A DNA stretch of 64,000 nucleotides from Chitinimonas sp. BJYL2. Its GTDB lineage: Bacteria > Pseudomonadota > Gammaproteobacteria > Burkholderiales > Chitinimonadaceae. The stretch lies in contig NZ_JANZKW010000004.1 of the NCBI RefSeq assembly GCF_027257935.1, positions 186,001 through 250,000 on the forward strand, read 5' to 3'. Every line of letters starts with the position of its first letter. The stretch's first letter is position 1. The translations under genes were made by a program, and so were the position numbers. The notes below the pieces were generated by a model. The model did no database searches, was not told the DNA's origin, and was given only the letters and a program-made list of their open reading frames with translations. This document shows, piece after piece, positions 54,257-64,000 of this stretch.

Positions 54257-54618
54257 CAGTTGGCTACCATCTGGTTTTCGATCAGCCAGGCTTCCGCCGT
54301 GGCGCTATCGGCAAACAGGCGGACATCGGCATTGACGAAGAGACGGGCGATCCAGGTCGCCCAGGTCGTCCATTCATCGGTGCTGACCACCGCAATCTGG
54401 CCAAAATCATTGGCATGTTCACGACTGAAGCGGATTTCTTCCCACACCACATCCAGCGTATAGCCCCGCATATTGCCAAGATCAATCAGCAGGTTGGGCC
54501 GGCCGTGGAAACGTAGCTCGTAAAGCACGCTCTCTTCAAACTCGCGATAGTCTGCCAAGGTAAACTGGCCTGCGACAGTGGCAAGGACGCCGTGTTCACG
54601 GTGCTCGATGGCGATCAT
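54256..54618 (-). CDS. SpoIIAA-like / STAS-superfamily protein
   Basis: 120 residues from ATG 54618 (MIAIEHREHGVLA); the upstream open frame adds residues that overlap the promoter and is rejected. The pattern of strands and helices (ATVAGQFTLADYREFEESV, LLIDLGNMRGYTLDVVWEE, IAVVSTDEWTTW, VRLFADSATAEAWL) is that of the SpoIIAA-like family, small STAS-fold proteins of mostly unknown function. First gene of a two-gene unit with the 574-residue protein. Confidence 0.8.
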   Translation of the reverse strand: MIAIEHREHGVLATVAGQFTLADYREFEESVLYELRFHGRPNLLIDLGNMRGYTLDVVWEEIRFSREHANDFGQIAVVSTDEWTTWATWIARLFVNADVRLFADSATAEAWLIENQMVAN

Positions 54619-54705
54619 GATGGGGTTCCTCTTCTGGGTGGGCCAGACCACGTTCAACGCGGCCCCGCAACACACCTTGGGTTACAACACAGGCTGCATG
54701 ACTTT

Positions 54706-54734
54706 GTTATACCGGGCCTGTCAGCCGGTTTCCA
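54706..54734 (-). promoter_or_regulatory. Sigma-70-like promoter for the SpoIIAA-like gene pair
   Basis: On the minus strand TGGAAA (-35, 54729-54734) and TATAAC (-10, 54706-54711) are 17 bases apart; the -35 lies in the end of acpS. This separates the pair from the core operon upstream. Confidence 0.5.
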
Positions 54735-55101
54735 GCACGACAAACGCAACAACCGCGCCACGCTCGTCGCTCAGCGACAGATGCACACCGGTGATACCGC
54801 GTTCATTCATGTAGTGCGCAATGGCAGTATCGACCTTAATACCGGGTTTGCCAGCCACATCGTGTTCGATACACAGGCCGGCCAGCGTGACGGGGGGGCG
54901 TATTGCGGTACCCAGCGCCTTGCCGAAGGCTTCCTTGGCGGCCCAGCGTTTGGCCAGATAGCGTGGTTTGTCCTTGGCCGAGTCCAGTTGCTCGCGCTCG
55001 GCAGGGGCCAGCAGACGGGCAACCAGACGATCACCATGGCGGGCATACGCTGCGGCCATGCGGTCAATATCAATCAGATCGGTGCCGATGCCGTAAATCA
55101 C
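54721..55101 (-). CDS. acpS: Holo-[acyl-carrier-protein] synthase
   Basis: Transfers phosphopantetheine from CoA to the serine of ACP. 126 residues with both signatures: GIGTDLIDIDR, containing the Mg-binding Asp, and KRWAAKEAFGKALG with the catalytic Glu/Lys. Its start overlaps the recO stop by four bases. pdxJ, which commonly stands between recO and acpS, is absent. Confidence 0.96.
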   Translation of the reverse strand: MIYGIGTDLIDIDRMAAAYARHGDRLVARLLAPAEREQLDSAKDKPRYLAKRWAAKEAFGKALGTAIRPPVTLAGLCIEHDVAGKPGIKVDTAIAHYMNERGITGVHLSLSDERGAVVAFVVLETG

Positions 55102-55838
55102 AGTTTATGCAGATCGCGGAGGATTTTTCGGGTGTGCAGCGGTGCATCGGCAAGCAACTCGCCCAGTATGCCGCGCATCAGCTGCTTGGCCTGCAAGGCG
55201 GCCTGAGGCTCAAGGGCCCCGCCGCTAGCCAGCGCCATCAGGGTGGCGCCTTGGAACGTGACCCCTTGTGCTGCGCGGGTCTCTGCCACTGGCAGAATGC
55301 CCTTGCCGGACAGGTAGCGGTAATCGGCCAGGGGCTGCACAGGGCGCCCCTGTGCATCCTGATCCAGCGCGAAGCCATATCCCAGCTCGTTAATCAGGGC
55401 GAGCTCAAAACGACGCAAGATGGGTTCGACATCTGCCGGAGCCATCGAGAGTGCGCCTACTGCATGGCTATAGGCATCGAACAGGCCGGGGGCAGGATCT
55501 TCGCGAGCGAGCAGCTTGATCAGCAATTCATTGAGATAGAAACCGCAGATCAGTGCCAGTCCGGACAGCTGTGGCACACCACCCTGCCATTCCGCCGCGT
55601 GGAGGGTCTTGAGCTCACCGCTGCCAAACCAGGAAACCCGCAGAGGCTGGAACGCCATCAGGTTGCCCCGCAGCGCCGACGTGGGTCGGCGTGCACCCCT
55701 TGCCACTAGTGCGACCCGGCCGTGATCACGGGTAAAGATGTCGACGATCAGGCTGGTTTCTTTATACGGATAACCATGCAGCTGCCAGCCGGGCGTGGCC
55801 TCGACGCGCTGCTTGCTGCGGGCAAAGGTTTCCGCCAC
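55098..55838 (-). CDS. recO: DNA repair protein RecO
   Basis: Works with RecR in loading RecA at gaps (RecF pathway). 246 residues with an N-terminal OB fold (WQLHGYPYKETSLIVDIFTR, VARGARRP) and a helical C-terminal domain. The zinc-binding cysteines found in many RecO proteins are not seen, as is usual in proteobacterial forms. It lies 14 bases after era, the standard rnc-era-recO order. Confidence 0.94.
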   Translation of the reverse strand: MAETFARSKQRVEATPGWQLHGYPYKETSLIVDIFTRDHGRVALVARGARRPTSALRGNLMAFQPLRVSWFGSGELKTLHAAEWQGGVPQLSGLALICGFYLNELLIKLLAREDPAPGLFDAYSHAVGALSMAPADVEPILRRFELALINELGYGFALDQDAQGRPVQPLADYRYLSGKGILPVAETRAAQGVTFQGATLMALASGGALEPQAALQAKQLMRGILGELLADAPLHTRKILRDLHKL

Positions 55839-55852
55839 GTCTGCCCGCTGCC

Positions 55853-56743
55853 TTATTCGTAGCCGTACTGACGCACCAGACGGCTATCGTCGGCCCAACC
55901 GCTTTTGACCTTGACGAAGACTTCGAGGTACACGCGGCAGTCGAACATCTTTTCCATATCGGTGCGTGCCTGCGTGGAGATTTCCTTGAGCTTGGCACCC
56001 TTGTCACCGATCACGATGGCCTTGTGCGCATCCCGGTCCACCAGAATCGAAGCGAAAATCCGGCGCAAATTGCCTTCCTGCTCGAACTTCTCGATCTCGA
56101 CCGTGGTGGAGTACGGCAACTCGTCGCCCACCAGACGAAAGATCTTTTCACGCACCAGCTCCGCGGCCAGGAAGCGCTCGCTACGATCTGTGACCTGATC
56201 TTCGTCGTACATGCGATCGCCTTCGGGCAACAGCGGCCGTATCGCGTCAAGCAAGACCTCGATCTTCATGATCTTCTTGGCAGAGATCGGGACAATGGCA
56301 TGAAACGGGAACTGCTCTGCCATACGCTGGATAAAGGGCAGCAGCTGATTCTTGTCGGTGAGCAGATCCGCCTTGTTGAGCACCAGCACCACCGGCCGGG
56401 TCTTGGGCAGCAGCTTCATGACCTCGACATCCCGCGCATCGAACTTGCTGGCCTCGATCACGAACAGCACCACGTCCACATCAGATAACGTGGTGGTGAC
56501 ACCACGGTTCATTGCGTCGTTCAGGGCGTTGCGGTGCTTGGTCTGGAAACCCGGCGTATCGACAAACACATACTGGGCATCCGGGTCGGTGCGGATGCCG
56601 GTGATACGGTGACGCGTTGTCTGGGCCTTGCGCGAGACAATGCTGATTTTCTGACCGATCAGCCGGTTGAGCAGCGTGGATTTGCCCACATTGGGGCGGC
56701 CGACAATGGCGATGAAGCCGGCGCGGGAAGTGGTATCGGTCAT
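55853..56743 (-). CDS. era: GTPase Era
   Basis: Ribosome assembly GTPase that binds the 3' end of 16S rRNA. 296 residues: G1 GRPNVGKST near 15-23, G3 DTPGF, G4 NKAD, then a C-terminal KH domain (about 205-296) with [13 protein letters not shown]. Starts two bases after rnc stops. Confidence 0.97.
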   Translation of the reverse strand: MTDTTSRAGFIAIVGRPNVGKSTLLNRLIGQKISIVSRKAQTTRHRITGIRTDPDAQYVFVDTPGFQTKHRNALNDAMNRGVTTTLSDVDVVLFVIEASKFDARDVEVMKLLPKTRPVVLVLNKADLLTDKNQLLPFIQRMAEQFPFHAIVPISAKKIMKIEVLLDAIRPLLPEGDRMYDEDQVTDRSERFLAAELVREKIFRLVGDELPYSTTVEIEKFEQEGNLRRIFASILVDRDAHKAIVIGDKGAKLKEISTQARTDMEKMFDCRVYLEVFVKVKSGWADDSRLVRQYGYE

Positions 56744-56745
56744 GG

Positions 56746-57435
56746 CTATTTGCTACTCCTGCCCTCGGGCAAACTGTCCAGCGCCAAGGTGGCGGCAGCC
56801 TGTTCGGCCGCACGGCGACTGGCTCCATCTCCACGCGTCGTGAGATTGAGCTCGCTGATGCGGCATTCAACAACAAAATGCTGATCGTGGGCCTCACCCT
56901 GCTGGTTCACGATCGAATATTGGGGCAAACCATGCCGGCGTGCTTGCAGCCACTCCTGCAGGCGTGTCTTGCTGTCCTTGCCGTGGGTGAGCGGGTTGAT
57001 CGCGGCGATGCGCGGCCCGACCAGTCTGGCCACGGCCCTGCTGGCTTCAGCGTAGTCCGAATCGAGGCAGATCGCGGCAAATAACGCTTCCAGCGTGTCG
57101 GCCAGAATGGACGGGCGCTGGTGTCCGCCACTGCGCACCTCTCCCTCGCCCAGACGCAGATGAACACTCAGGTTCAGATCCTGCGCCAGCTCGGCAAGGG
57201 TTTCCTTTTTGACAAGGCTGGCGCGCAAGCGGGAAAGCTCGCCTTCGCTGAGGGCCGGGAAGGTATCGAACAGAAGGCGGGCAACCGCAGCGTTGAGGAT
57301 GCTGTCGCCCAGAAATTCCAAACGTTCGTTGTGCGGCAAACCAAAACTGCGATGGGTGAGTGCTTGACGCAGCAGCTGGGGATCACGGAAACGATGACCC
57401 AGCGCGGCTTCCAGCCTGGCAGTGTCGCCGCTCAC
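56746..57435 (-). CDS. rnc: Ribonuclease III
   Basis: Double-strand-specific RNase for rRNA and mRNA processing. 229 residues: catalytic signature [12 protein letters not shown], a second acidic cluster in [11 protein letters not shown], and a C-terminal double-stranded RNA-binding domain (about 155-225). Overlaps the DUF4845 gene by four bases. Confidence 0.97.
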   Translation of the reverse strand: MSGDTARLEAALGHRFRDPQLLRQALTHRSFGLPHNERLEFLGDSILNAAVARLLFDTFPALSEGELSRLRASLVKKETLAELAQDLNLSVHLRLGEGEVRSGGHQRPSILADTLEALFAAICLDSDYAEASRAVARLVGPRIAAINPLTHGKDSKTRLQEWLQARRHGLPQYSIVNQQGEAHDQHFVVECRISELNLTTRGDGASRRAAEQAAATLALDSLPEGRSSK

Positions 57436-57797
57436 TGGCCCTCGCCGCCGTGCTTGGCTTCGGTTGTGAAGTCGAACTTGAGGCTGACATTGGCGACAAG
57501 CGGAATGATTTTCTCGTAGCTGGTCGAGATGGTAGTACCGCTTTGATCCTGAATGATGTCGAGATCCGTACCCTGAACGGTCGTGATGTAGTCAATCGTC
57601 GCACGCTTGTCGAATGCGGCACGGATCTCGGCAGGTGGCGCACCCGCCATTTGTTTGGCGATATCGGCAATGGCCTTCTTCACGCCAAAGTACTCGGTGT
57701 ACGCAGGCACCATCTTCAAACCCAATACCAGCGCACCGCCCAGAATGATGGCCCAGGTCAGCATGTTGATCATGCTTACACCACGTTGCTTACGCAT
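57432..57797 (-). CDS. DUF4845 membrane protein
   Basis: 121 residues from ATG 57797. The start MRKQRGVSMINMLTWAIILG resembles a type IV pilin-like N-terminus with a membrane helix at about 9-28, followed by a small periplasmic domain. The family lies between lepB and rnc in many beta- and gammaproteobacteria and has no established function. It overlaps rnc by four bases, so translation is probably coupled. Confidence 0.88.
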   Translation of the reverse strand: MRKQRGVSMINMLTWAIILGGALVLGLKMVPAYTEYFGVKKAIADIAKQMAGAPPAEIRAAFDKRATIDYITTVQGTDLDIIQDQSGTTISTSYEKIIPLVANVSLKFDFTTEAKHGGEGQ

Positions 57798-57883
57798 TGC
57801 TGCTCCTTTGTTCTTTGTCAGTGCCGAATGGCGGTAAACATCATCTCGCGCCATTCTAGGCAGGCTGGCGGGCTTTGCAACCG

Positions 57884-58858
57884 TCAGCGGATGCGGGTGC
57901 CGATACGGCTCAGATCACCCAGGTTCATCCAGATCAGGAAAGCCCTGCCGGCAAGGTGGTCATCGGGTACAAAACCCCAGTATCGGCCATCGTTGCTGTT
58001 GTCGCGATTATCTCCCAACATCATGTACTGGCCTTGCGGCACTGTGCAACTGAAGCCGGTTTCATCATGCTGGCAATTGTTGGCGCGCTGCGGGAAATCA
58101 TGCACACCAAGCGGCAACAGTGTCGGCGCGCCAGGCAGGTTCAGGGTTTCGTAGCTGCGTGTACCCATCCGTTCCTGCATGCGAACTGTCTGCAAAGGCT
58201 GATCGGGCTGATCGGCATAGCGATATTCGCCCAGCGGCACGCTGTCGATACGCTCGCCGTTGATGGTCAATACCTTGTTGCGATACTCGACTTTGTCACC
58301 GGGTATGCCCACCACACGCTTGATGTAGTTGATCTTGGTGTTTTCAGGGAAACGGAATACCACCACATCACCGCGCTCAGGCTTGCCCACGGGAATGACC
58401 GGTATGTTCAGGAACGGGATGCGCACGCCGTAAGCGGACTTGTTGATCAGGATGAAGTCACCCACGATCAGGCCCGGCCGCATGGAGCTAGACGGAATCT
58501 GCATCGGTTCCACCACGAAGGTTTTGCCCACACCGATCAACGCCAGAATCAGCGCGTTGGAGTAACCGAACGCCGCCCAATCGGGCATCGGCTTGTCGTT
58601 GCCTTTGGCCTTGTAGCCCCGCAGCTTGGCAAACAATGCCAGCACGGCAGCCACCATCATGATCACGAAGAAGAGATCGCTGGGGTTGGCAAACATCGAC
58701 AACACACCCCAGGCACCCACCAGGATCAGGAAGTAACCCCAAAGCGCGGTCTCGCTCATGCGTTCAGCGTCATACACGGGTTCGTTGCGGCGCCGGGAAC
58801 GCCAGATCAGCACAGGGCCGGCAAACAGCGCGACAAAAGCGAGCAGGGTCCAGTTCAT
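57884..58858 (-). CDS. lepB: Signal peptidase I
   Basis: Inner-membrane serine protease that removes signal peptides. 324 residues: N-terminal and second membrane helices (about 4-20 and 60-80, with a further hydrophobic stretch at 98-113), nucleophile Ser125 in IPSSSMRPGL, general-base Lys in RVVGIPGDKVEY, and the C-terminal GDNRDNSNDGRYWGFVP box. Directly downstream of lepA in the conserved pairing. Confidence 0.97.
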   Translation of the reverse strand: MNWTLLAFVALFAGPVLIWRSRRRNEPVYDAERMSETALWGYFLILVGAWGVLSMFANPSDLFFVIMMVAAVLALFAKLRGYKAKGNDKPMPDWAAFGYSNALILALIGVGKTFVVEPMQIPSSSMRPGLIVGDFILINKSAYGVRIPFLNIPVIPVGKPERGDVVVFRFPENTKINYIKRVVGIPGDKVEYRNKVLTINGERIDSVPLGEYRYADQPDQPLQTVRMQERMGTRSYETLNLPGAPTLLPLGVHDFPQRANNCQHDETGFSCTVPQGQYMMLGDNRDNSNDGRYWGFVPDDHLAGRAFLIWMNLGDLSRIGTRIR

Positions 58859-58908
58859 GAGGGCCTTTAGATAGGGGAAGCGTTGACCAGGAATTTCACT
58901 GTATCAGT

Positions 58909-58970
58909 CTCTCGCGAGCCAGACTGGCGAGAGGCGACCGGGTAAGCCGTGGCAGGCACGAATACCCGGT
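58909..58970 (-). repeat. Two hairpins in the lepA-lepB gap
   Basis: CTCTCGC (58909-58915) with GCGAGAG (58927-58933), and ACCGGGTA (58937-58944) with TACCCGGT (58963-58970). In the gene direction neither is followed by a T tract, so they look like intercistronic structures rather than a full terminator. Confidence 0.45.
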
Positions 58971-58983
58971 TTTGTGGCACGAC

Positions 58984-60777
<1,794 letters not shown>

Positions 60778-60800
60778 AAGGAACAGCCAGAACTTTCAAC

Positions 60801-60854
60801 GCAAAGGCGCAAAGACCGCAAAGGAGCACTGCAAACTCTCTGCGGCTTTGCGCC
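60801..60854. repeat. Inverted repeat of the GCGCAAAG type
   Basis: GGCGCAAAG (60806-60814) pairs with CTTTGCGCC (60846-60854), and the inner ACCGCAAAG and CTCTGCGG extend the pairing imperfectly. The sequence also repeats CGCAAAG three times in 25 bases. It lies in the grx-lepA gap, next to the terminator, and has the look of a dispersed palindromic repeat. No second copy is seen in the window. Confidence 0.5.
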
Positions 60855-60878
60855 TAGCATCCGGTGATAAGCAGAAAA

Positions 60879-60902
60879 GTGGGCACGTTATTGCGTGCCC
60901 AC
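60879..60902 (-). terminator. Terminator after the glutaredoxin-like gene
   Basis: GTGGGCACG (60879-60887) pairs with CGTGCCCAC (60894-60902), 6-base loop. Read on the minus strand it is followed by TTTTC, a short U tract. It lies 19 bases after the gene's stop and would separate the stress operon from lepA. Confidence 0.65.
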
Positions 60903-60920
60903 CTTGAATTTGCAGCGATT

Positions 60921-61175
60921 TTACCGGATTCGGGCCAGATAGGCATCCAGCTTGCGCCGATCAAGGTGATAGAAGCAGATCACCTCATCATGCAAACCGG
61001 CCAACACCGGGACCATTTCGTTGTATTTGGCCTCGGCGGCATCATCGTCATCAATATCGAACCAGACGACATCCAGCCCCAGATCCGGTGCCAGCAGACG
61101 CAGTTCTTCACGCATCTGCTGGCACAGACTGCAGTACTCGCGACCATAAAGCGTCAGCAAGACTGGTTCAGTCAT
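60921..61175 (-). CDS. Glutaredoxin-like protein
   Basis: 84 residues from ATG 61175; a GTG at 61187 in frame is equally open. Thioredoxin-fold protein with the redox motif CSLC (Cys15 and Cys18) in YGREYCSLCQQM and the cis-Pro segment EMVPVLAG. It overlaps the 3' end of the degQ-type gene by eight bases and commonly occupies this place between degQ/mucD and lepA in betaproteobacteria. Substrate unknown. Confidence 0.88.
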   Translation of the reverse strand: MTEPVLLTLYGREYCSLCQQMREELRLLAPDLGLDVVWFDIDDDDAAEAKYNEMVPVLAGLHDEVICFYHLDRRKLDAYLARIR

Positions 61176-62679
61176 TGGATTTGTCACCCTTCTCCGGCAG
61201 CTTCAGACTCACAAACAAGGAAGCCTCACCACGGCGGATACGCAGAGGGACCGAGCTGCCCGGTTTGGCCTTGGCAAAGGTTTCATCCAGCTGGGCAAAC
61301 GATTTGAGATCTTCACCACCTACGCCAACAATCACATCACCCTGCTGTATGCCGGCTGTCGCCGCAGGCCCCTGCGCAGCCATGACCTGCAGACCGAACT
61401 TGATGCCGAACTGCCGCAACATGGCAGGTGGCGCTTCGCGCACGGTGAGGCCGGACTTGTTCATGGCCTCATTGTCCTTGCTCTCACGCTTGCGTTCGCG
61501 TTGCTGGGCACGGCCATCGGCAGGCTGATCCATCTCGGCAACCGTCACATTGAGGCGCTTCGACGACTTATCTCGCCAGATATCCACCGGCACCGTTTTG
61601 CCAGGGGCGGTGTCGCCCACCACGCGCGGCAGGTCGGTCGACTCCTCAATGGTTGTGCCGTTGAACTTCAGGATTACATCGCCAGCCTTGAAGCCAGCCT
61701 TGGCCGCCGGGCCCTCTGGGTCCACATTGCTAATCAGCGCGCCCTTGTTGTCCTTGAGGCCGAAGTCACGAGCCAGATCATCGCTGAGAGGCTGGATGCC
61801 GACACCAATCCGGCCACGGGTTACCTTGCCGTTCTGCTTGAGCTGGTCGGCAATCTGCATGGCAGCATCAATCGGAATGGCAAACGACAAGCCCATATAG
61901 CCACCAGAGCGGCTGAAAATCTGCGAGTTGATGCCCACCACCTCACCGCGCACATTGAACAGCGGACCACCCGAGTTACCTGGGTTCACTGCGGCATCGG
62001 TCTGAATGAAAGGCACATAGTTCTCAGCGGGCAAATTGCGGCCCTTGGCACTGACGATACCCGCCGTCACTGTGCTGTCGAGGCCGAACGGGGAGCCGAT
62101 AGCCACTACCCACTCACCCACACGCAACTTTTCGCTGGAGCCCACCCGGACGACAGGCAGATCCTTGGCCTCAATCTTGAGCAGTGCAACATCAGTGCGA
62201 GCATCCGAGCCAATCACCTTGGCCTTGAACTCCCGCTTGTCATTCAGCCGCACCGTAATTTCATCCGCCTCGGCAACAACATGGGCGTTGGTCAACAGAT
62301 AGCCATCGCGGGCAATGATGAACCCCGAGCCCAGCGATTGCGCACGCTCCTCGCGCGGCTGGTTGGGCACCACCCCGCGCGGGACCGGGAATCCAAAACG
62401 GCGGAAGAACTCGAACGGATCTTCCTCGCCATTACCGAACTGATTGCGGGCACTGCGGATGATCTGGCTGGTACTGATATTGACAACCGCCTTACCCTCC
62501 TGATCGACCAAGGCACTGAAGTCCGGCAGACCCGTTACCAGCGGAGCACGTTCCACAGAGGGCGTGGCAGGCGCTGCGGGCTTGGTGGCAGGGCCGGCTG
62601 CCACCTCTGCATTGGCGGCCTCGGTACAGGCTGTCAGACCGCAGGCGAACATCAAAGCGGCCAGTAGGCTGATTTTCAT
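61168..62679 (-). CDS. degQ: DegQ/DegP-type serine protease (MucD), predicted lipoprotein
   Basis: Periplasmic HtrA protease of 503 residues from ATG 62679. Trypsin-like domain with His in LTNAHVV, Asp in DARTDVALL and Ser in GNSGGPLF, then two PDZ domains (about 265-360 and 400-490) joined by a basic linker. The signal peptide MKISLLAALMFACGLTAC ends in a lipobox-like LTAC, so it may be lipid-anchored at Cys18 instead of freely soluble. It stands downstream of mucB, the rseA-mucB-mucD order of sigma-E operons. Confidence 0.93.
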   Translation of the reverse strand: MKISLLAALMFACGLTACTEAANAEVAAGPATKPAAPATPSVERAPLVTGLPDFSALVDQEGKAVVNISTSQIIRSARNQFGNGEEDPFEFFRRFGFPVPRGVVPNQPREERAQSLGSGFIIARDGYLLTNAHVVAEADEITVRLNDKREFKAKVIGSDARTDVALLKIEAKDLPVVRVGSSEKLRVGEWVVAIGSPFGLDSTVTAGIVSAKGRNLPAENYVPFIQTDAAVNPGNSGGPLFNVRGEVVGINSQIFSRSGGYMGLSFAIPIDAAMQIADQLKQNGKVTRGRIGVGIQPLSDDLARDFGLKDNKGALISNVDPEGPAAKAGFKAGDVILKFNGTTIEESTDLPRVVGDTAPGKTVPVDIWRDKSSKRLNVTVAEMDQPADGRAQQRERKRESKDNEAMNKSGLTVREAPPAMLRQFGIKFGLQVMAAQGPAATAGIQQGDVIVGVGGEDLKSFAQLDETFAKAKPGSSVPLRIRRGEASLFVSLKLPEKGDKSND

Positions 62680-62802
62680 GCGAGCAATCCTTCTATTGTT
62701 GCAGGAACGGAAATCAACGCAGCACGTCAGGCTGCGCAACGTAAATAGGTATCGGCCAGGCTGATTTCAAGCGCGGAGCGTCAACCGGAAACAGGTACCC
62801 GT

Positions 62803-63786
62803 TCAGCGTGGTACGTACGACTGAGCGAACAGCTGCACGGTGCGTAGCGGCACTTCACCCACGGCGGTAATCCGCCAGCCAGCAACCTGACGCGTATAGA
62901 AGCTGACATTGCCCTGTGCCAAAGGCACATCGACCTGGGCATTGGATGCGGGTTCAATGAAAACCGAAACCGTGGCCATACCGTCGCTGTAGAGATAGTG
63001 GAGCACTGGTGCCGCGCGTCCCTGGAGCTGGGTGTGAGTTTCTTTGACCAGACGGAAGCCTGGGGGCACATTGGTCGAATTGAACTCGACATAGTCACCA
63101 CCAAGTTGCGGCGGCGATGGCGCAACCTGGCGTGGCACCGGCGTCACTGGCAGAGCCTTGTTCGCCAATACCGGCTTGAGTGCCTGCTTGTCGATATGCC
63201 CGCCAATCTGCAGCTGGGTAAAGGTGAACTGCTCAAGCTGCACAGTGCGATCAGGGTTATACATCGCACTTTTGAGCATCAGGCCGGAGTTGGGTTCGAC
63301 GCATAACCGATGCGGATTGCGCAGCTTGTCACGGGGATCGAGCGCAACGACCTGACATTCGTATCCCGCCACCCGCTCGACATTGAGCTTGCGGAATGTG
63401 TAGTTGCTGAGCACGTCCACGATCTGATCAGGAATGATGCCGGGGAAAAACTTGTTGGCAGCCCGCCGATCCAGCTGGAACGGCTTCATATTGGGCATGT
63501 AGCACGTTATCTGGTCGTTATTGCGGACGAACTCACGGGGTAGACCATCGAGCGACTCACGCCGCTCCTGCTCGCCGGCTGCATCGAAGACATGGGCGAG
63601 TCTGAAGGTTTCCATGCTGTCCTGCCGCTGGAACAGGTAAACCCCGCTGTAATTGAGTACCCGAGCAGCCGCGCCCATCTTTCTGAGCAGCGCGGCAGAT
63701 TCTGCCGTGGTCATCTGTTCCGACGCCTGCGCAGGCAGGCCAAGCATCAGGAACAACAGCGCAGAACGCAGGAGGGCGGCAGGCAT
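62803..63786 (-). CDS. mucB: Sigma-E regulatory protein MucB/RseB
   Basis: Periplasmic protein that binds anti-sigma factor RseA and protects it from DegS cleavage until unfolded lipoproteins or LPS displace it. 327 residues from ATG 63786, with a signal peptide (MPAALLRSALLFLMLGLPAQA) and the two RseB domains: an LolA-like N-terminal part (YSGVYLFQRQDSMETFRL) and a smaller C-terminal part (LGGDYVEFNSTNVPPGFRLV). It starts 36 bases after the rseA stop. Confidence 0.93.
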   Translation of the reverse strand: MPAALLRSALLFLMLGLPAQASEQMTTAESAALLRKMGAAARVLNYSGVYLFQRQDSMETFRLAHVFDAAGEQERRESLDGLPREFVRNNDQITCYMPNMKPFQLDRRAANKFFPGIIPDQIVDVLSNYTFRKLNVERVAGYECQVVALDPRDKLRNPHRLCVEPNSGLMLKSAMYNPDRTVQLEQFTFTQLQIGGHIDKQALKPVLANKALPVTPVPRQVAPSPPQLGGDYVEFNSTNVPPGFRLVKETHTQLQGRAAPVLHYLYSDGMATVSVFIEPASNAQVDVPLAQGNVSFYTRQVAGWRITAVGEVPLRTVQLFAQSYVPR

Positions 63787-63822
63787 GAAACGTCGCAAAT
63801 CAGGAGAGTGAGAAAGGGGCAA

Positions 63823-64000
63823 TCAGCGCTGACCGTTCACACGTTCGGCCTCAGCACCACTGAGGATAACGGGGCGATGCACATAGCCGGGGTTGCCAAG
63901 CATGGCCTGATGCGCAACCAGATAAGGATTGACCGCCTCGCCCTGCACGCGTGGCGCTTTCATGGGAGCAGCCACCATCTGGGTGGGCGAAACAGCCACA
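63823..64000 (-). CDS. rseA: Anti-sigma-E factor RseA, C-terminal part (partial)
   Basis: The frame enters from the right edge of the window; 58 codons and the TGA are present. The peptide contains VNPYLVAHQAMLGN, matching the RseA/MucA periplasmic tail (NPYLVAHQ type) that RseB contacts, and ends SGAEAERVNGQR. It stands immediately upstream of mucB on the same strand, the conserved order, so the sigma factor gene rpoE is expected just beyond the window. Confidence 0.85.
   Translation of the reverse strand, partial: VAVSPTQMVAAPMKAPRVQGEAVNPYLVAHQAMLGNPGYVHRPVILSGAEAERVNGQR

Overview
The window is high-GC bacterial chromosome, densely coding, and reads as a betaproteobacterium, probably in or near the Neisseriales/Chromobacteriaceae. 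The reasons are the gene orders fimV-truA-trpF-trpB-trpA-accD-folC-SPOR-cvpA-purF and rseA-mucB-degQ-grx-lepA-lepB-DUF4845-rnc-era-recO-acpS, the earP-efp pair with an Arg32-type EF-P, and the AcnD/PrpF form of the methylcitrate cycle under a sigma-54 activator. I assign no genus. I found no tRNA, rRNA, CRISPR, insertion sequence or prophage.

Layout. 1-2166 (+): the 3' end of a probable EF-P arginine rhamnosyltransferase gene, efp, then recA. 2311-13926 (-): one long run from fimV through pseudouridine synthase, tryptophan, fatty-acid, folate and purine genes to purF. 14062-15430: gluQ (-) and the ferredoxin gene fdxA (+). 15507-24476: propionate catabolism, with prpR divergent from prpB-GNAT-VOC-prpC-acnD-prpF; a -24/-12 sigma-54 promoter and palindromic operator candidates lie between prpR and prpB. 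24584-30094: an unrecognised protein gene (+), then guaA, two membrane diguanylate cyclase genes and smpB (-). 30194-33925 (+): type I asparaginase, the 4.5S SRP RNA, a TetR regulator, a Pmp3-type peptide and polyphosphate:AMP phosphotransferase. 34020-39154: a GMC oxidoreductase resembling long-chain alcohol oxidases, its Tat-exported small partner and a coniferyl-type aldehyde dehydrogenase (-), divergent from a protein built like cyanobacterial acyl-ACP reductase (+). 39207-52466: a divergent 7TM histidine kinase/LuxR regulator pair, a CoxE-like VWA protein, an S41 peptidase, a large M48 metalloprotease, a tricorn-like protease, 3-methyladenine glycosylase and an esterase. 52532-64000 (-): an unrecognised protein with a SpoIIAA-like partner, then the core acpS to rseA block.

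Most of the window is housekeeping. The least expected parts are: (1) the fatty alcohol/aldehyde cluster at 34.0-39.2 kb with an AAR-like enzyme, which could be an undescribed acyl-aldehyde-alcohol system; (2) a GAAC/GTTC palindrome between the recA -10 element and its start, where no classical CTGT-N8-ACAG LexA box is seen; (3) two small genes (GNAT and VOC) coupled into the methylcitrate operon; (4) two 88-89 bp palindromic elements at the 3' ends of two genes, one supplying a stop codon; (5) the unexplained pair at 52.5-54.6 kb. All assignments come from reading sequence and motifs by eye; no database search was run.
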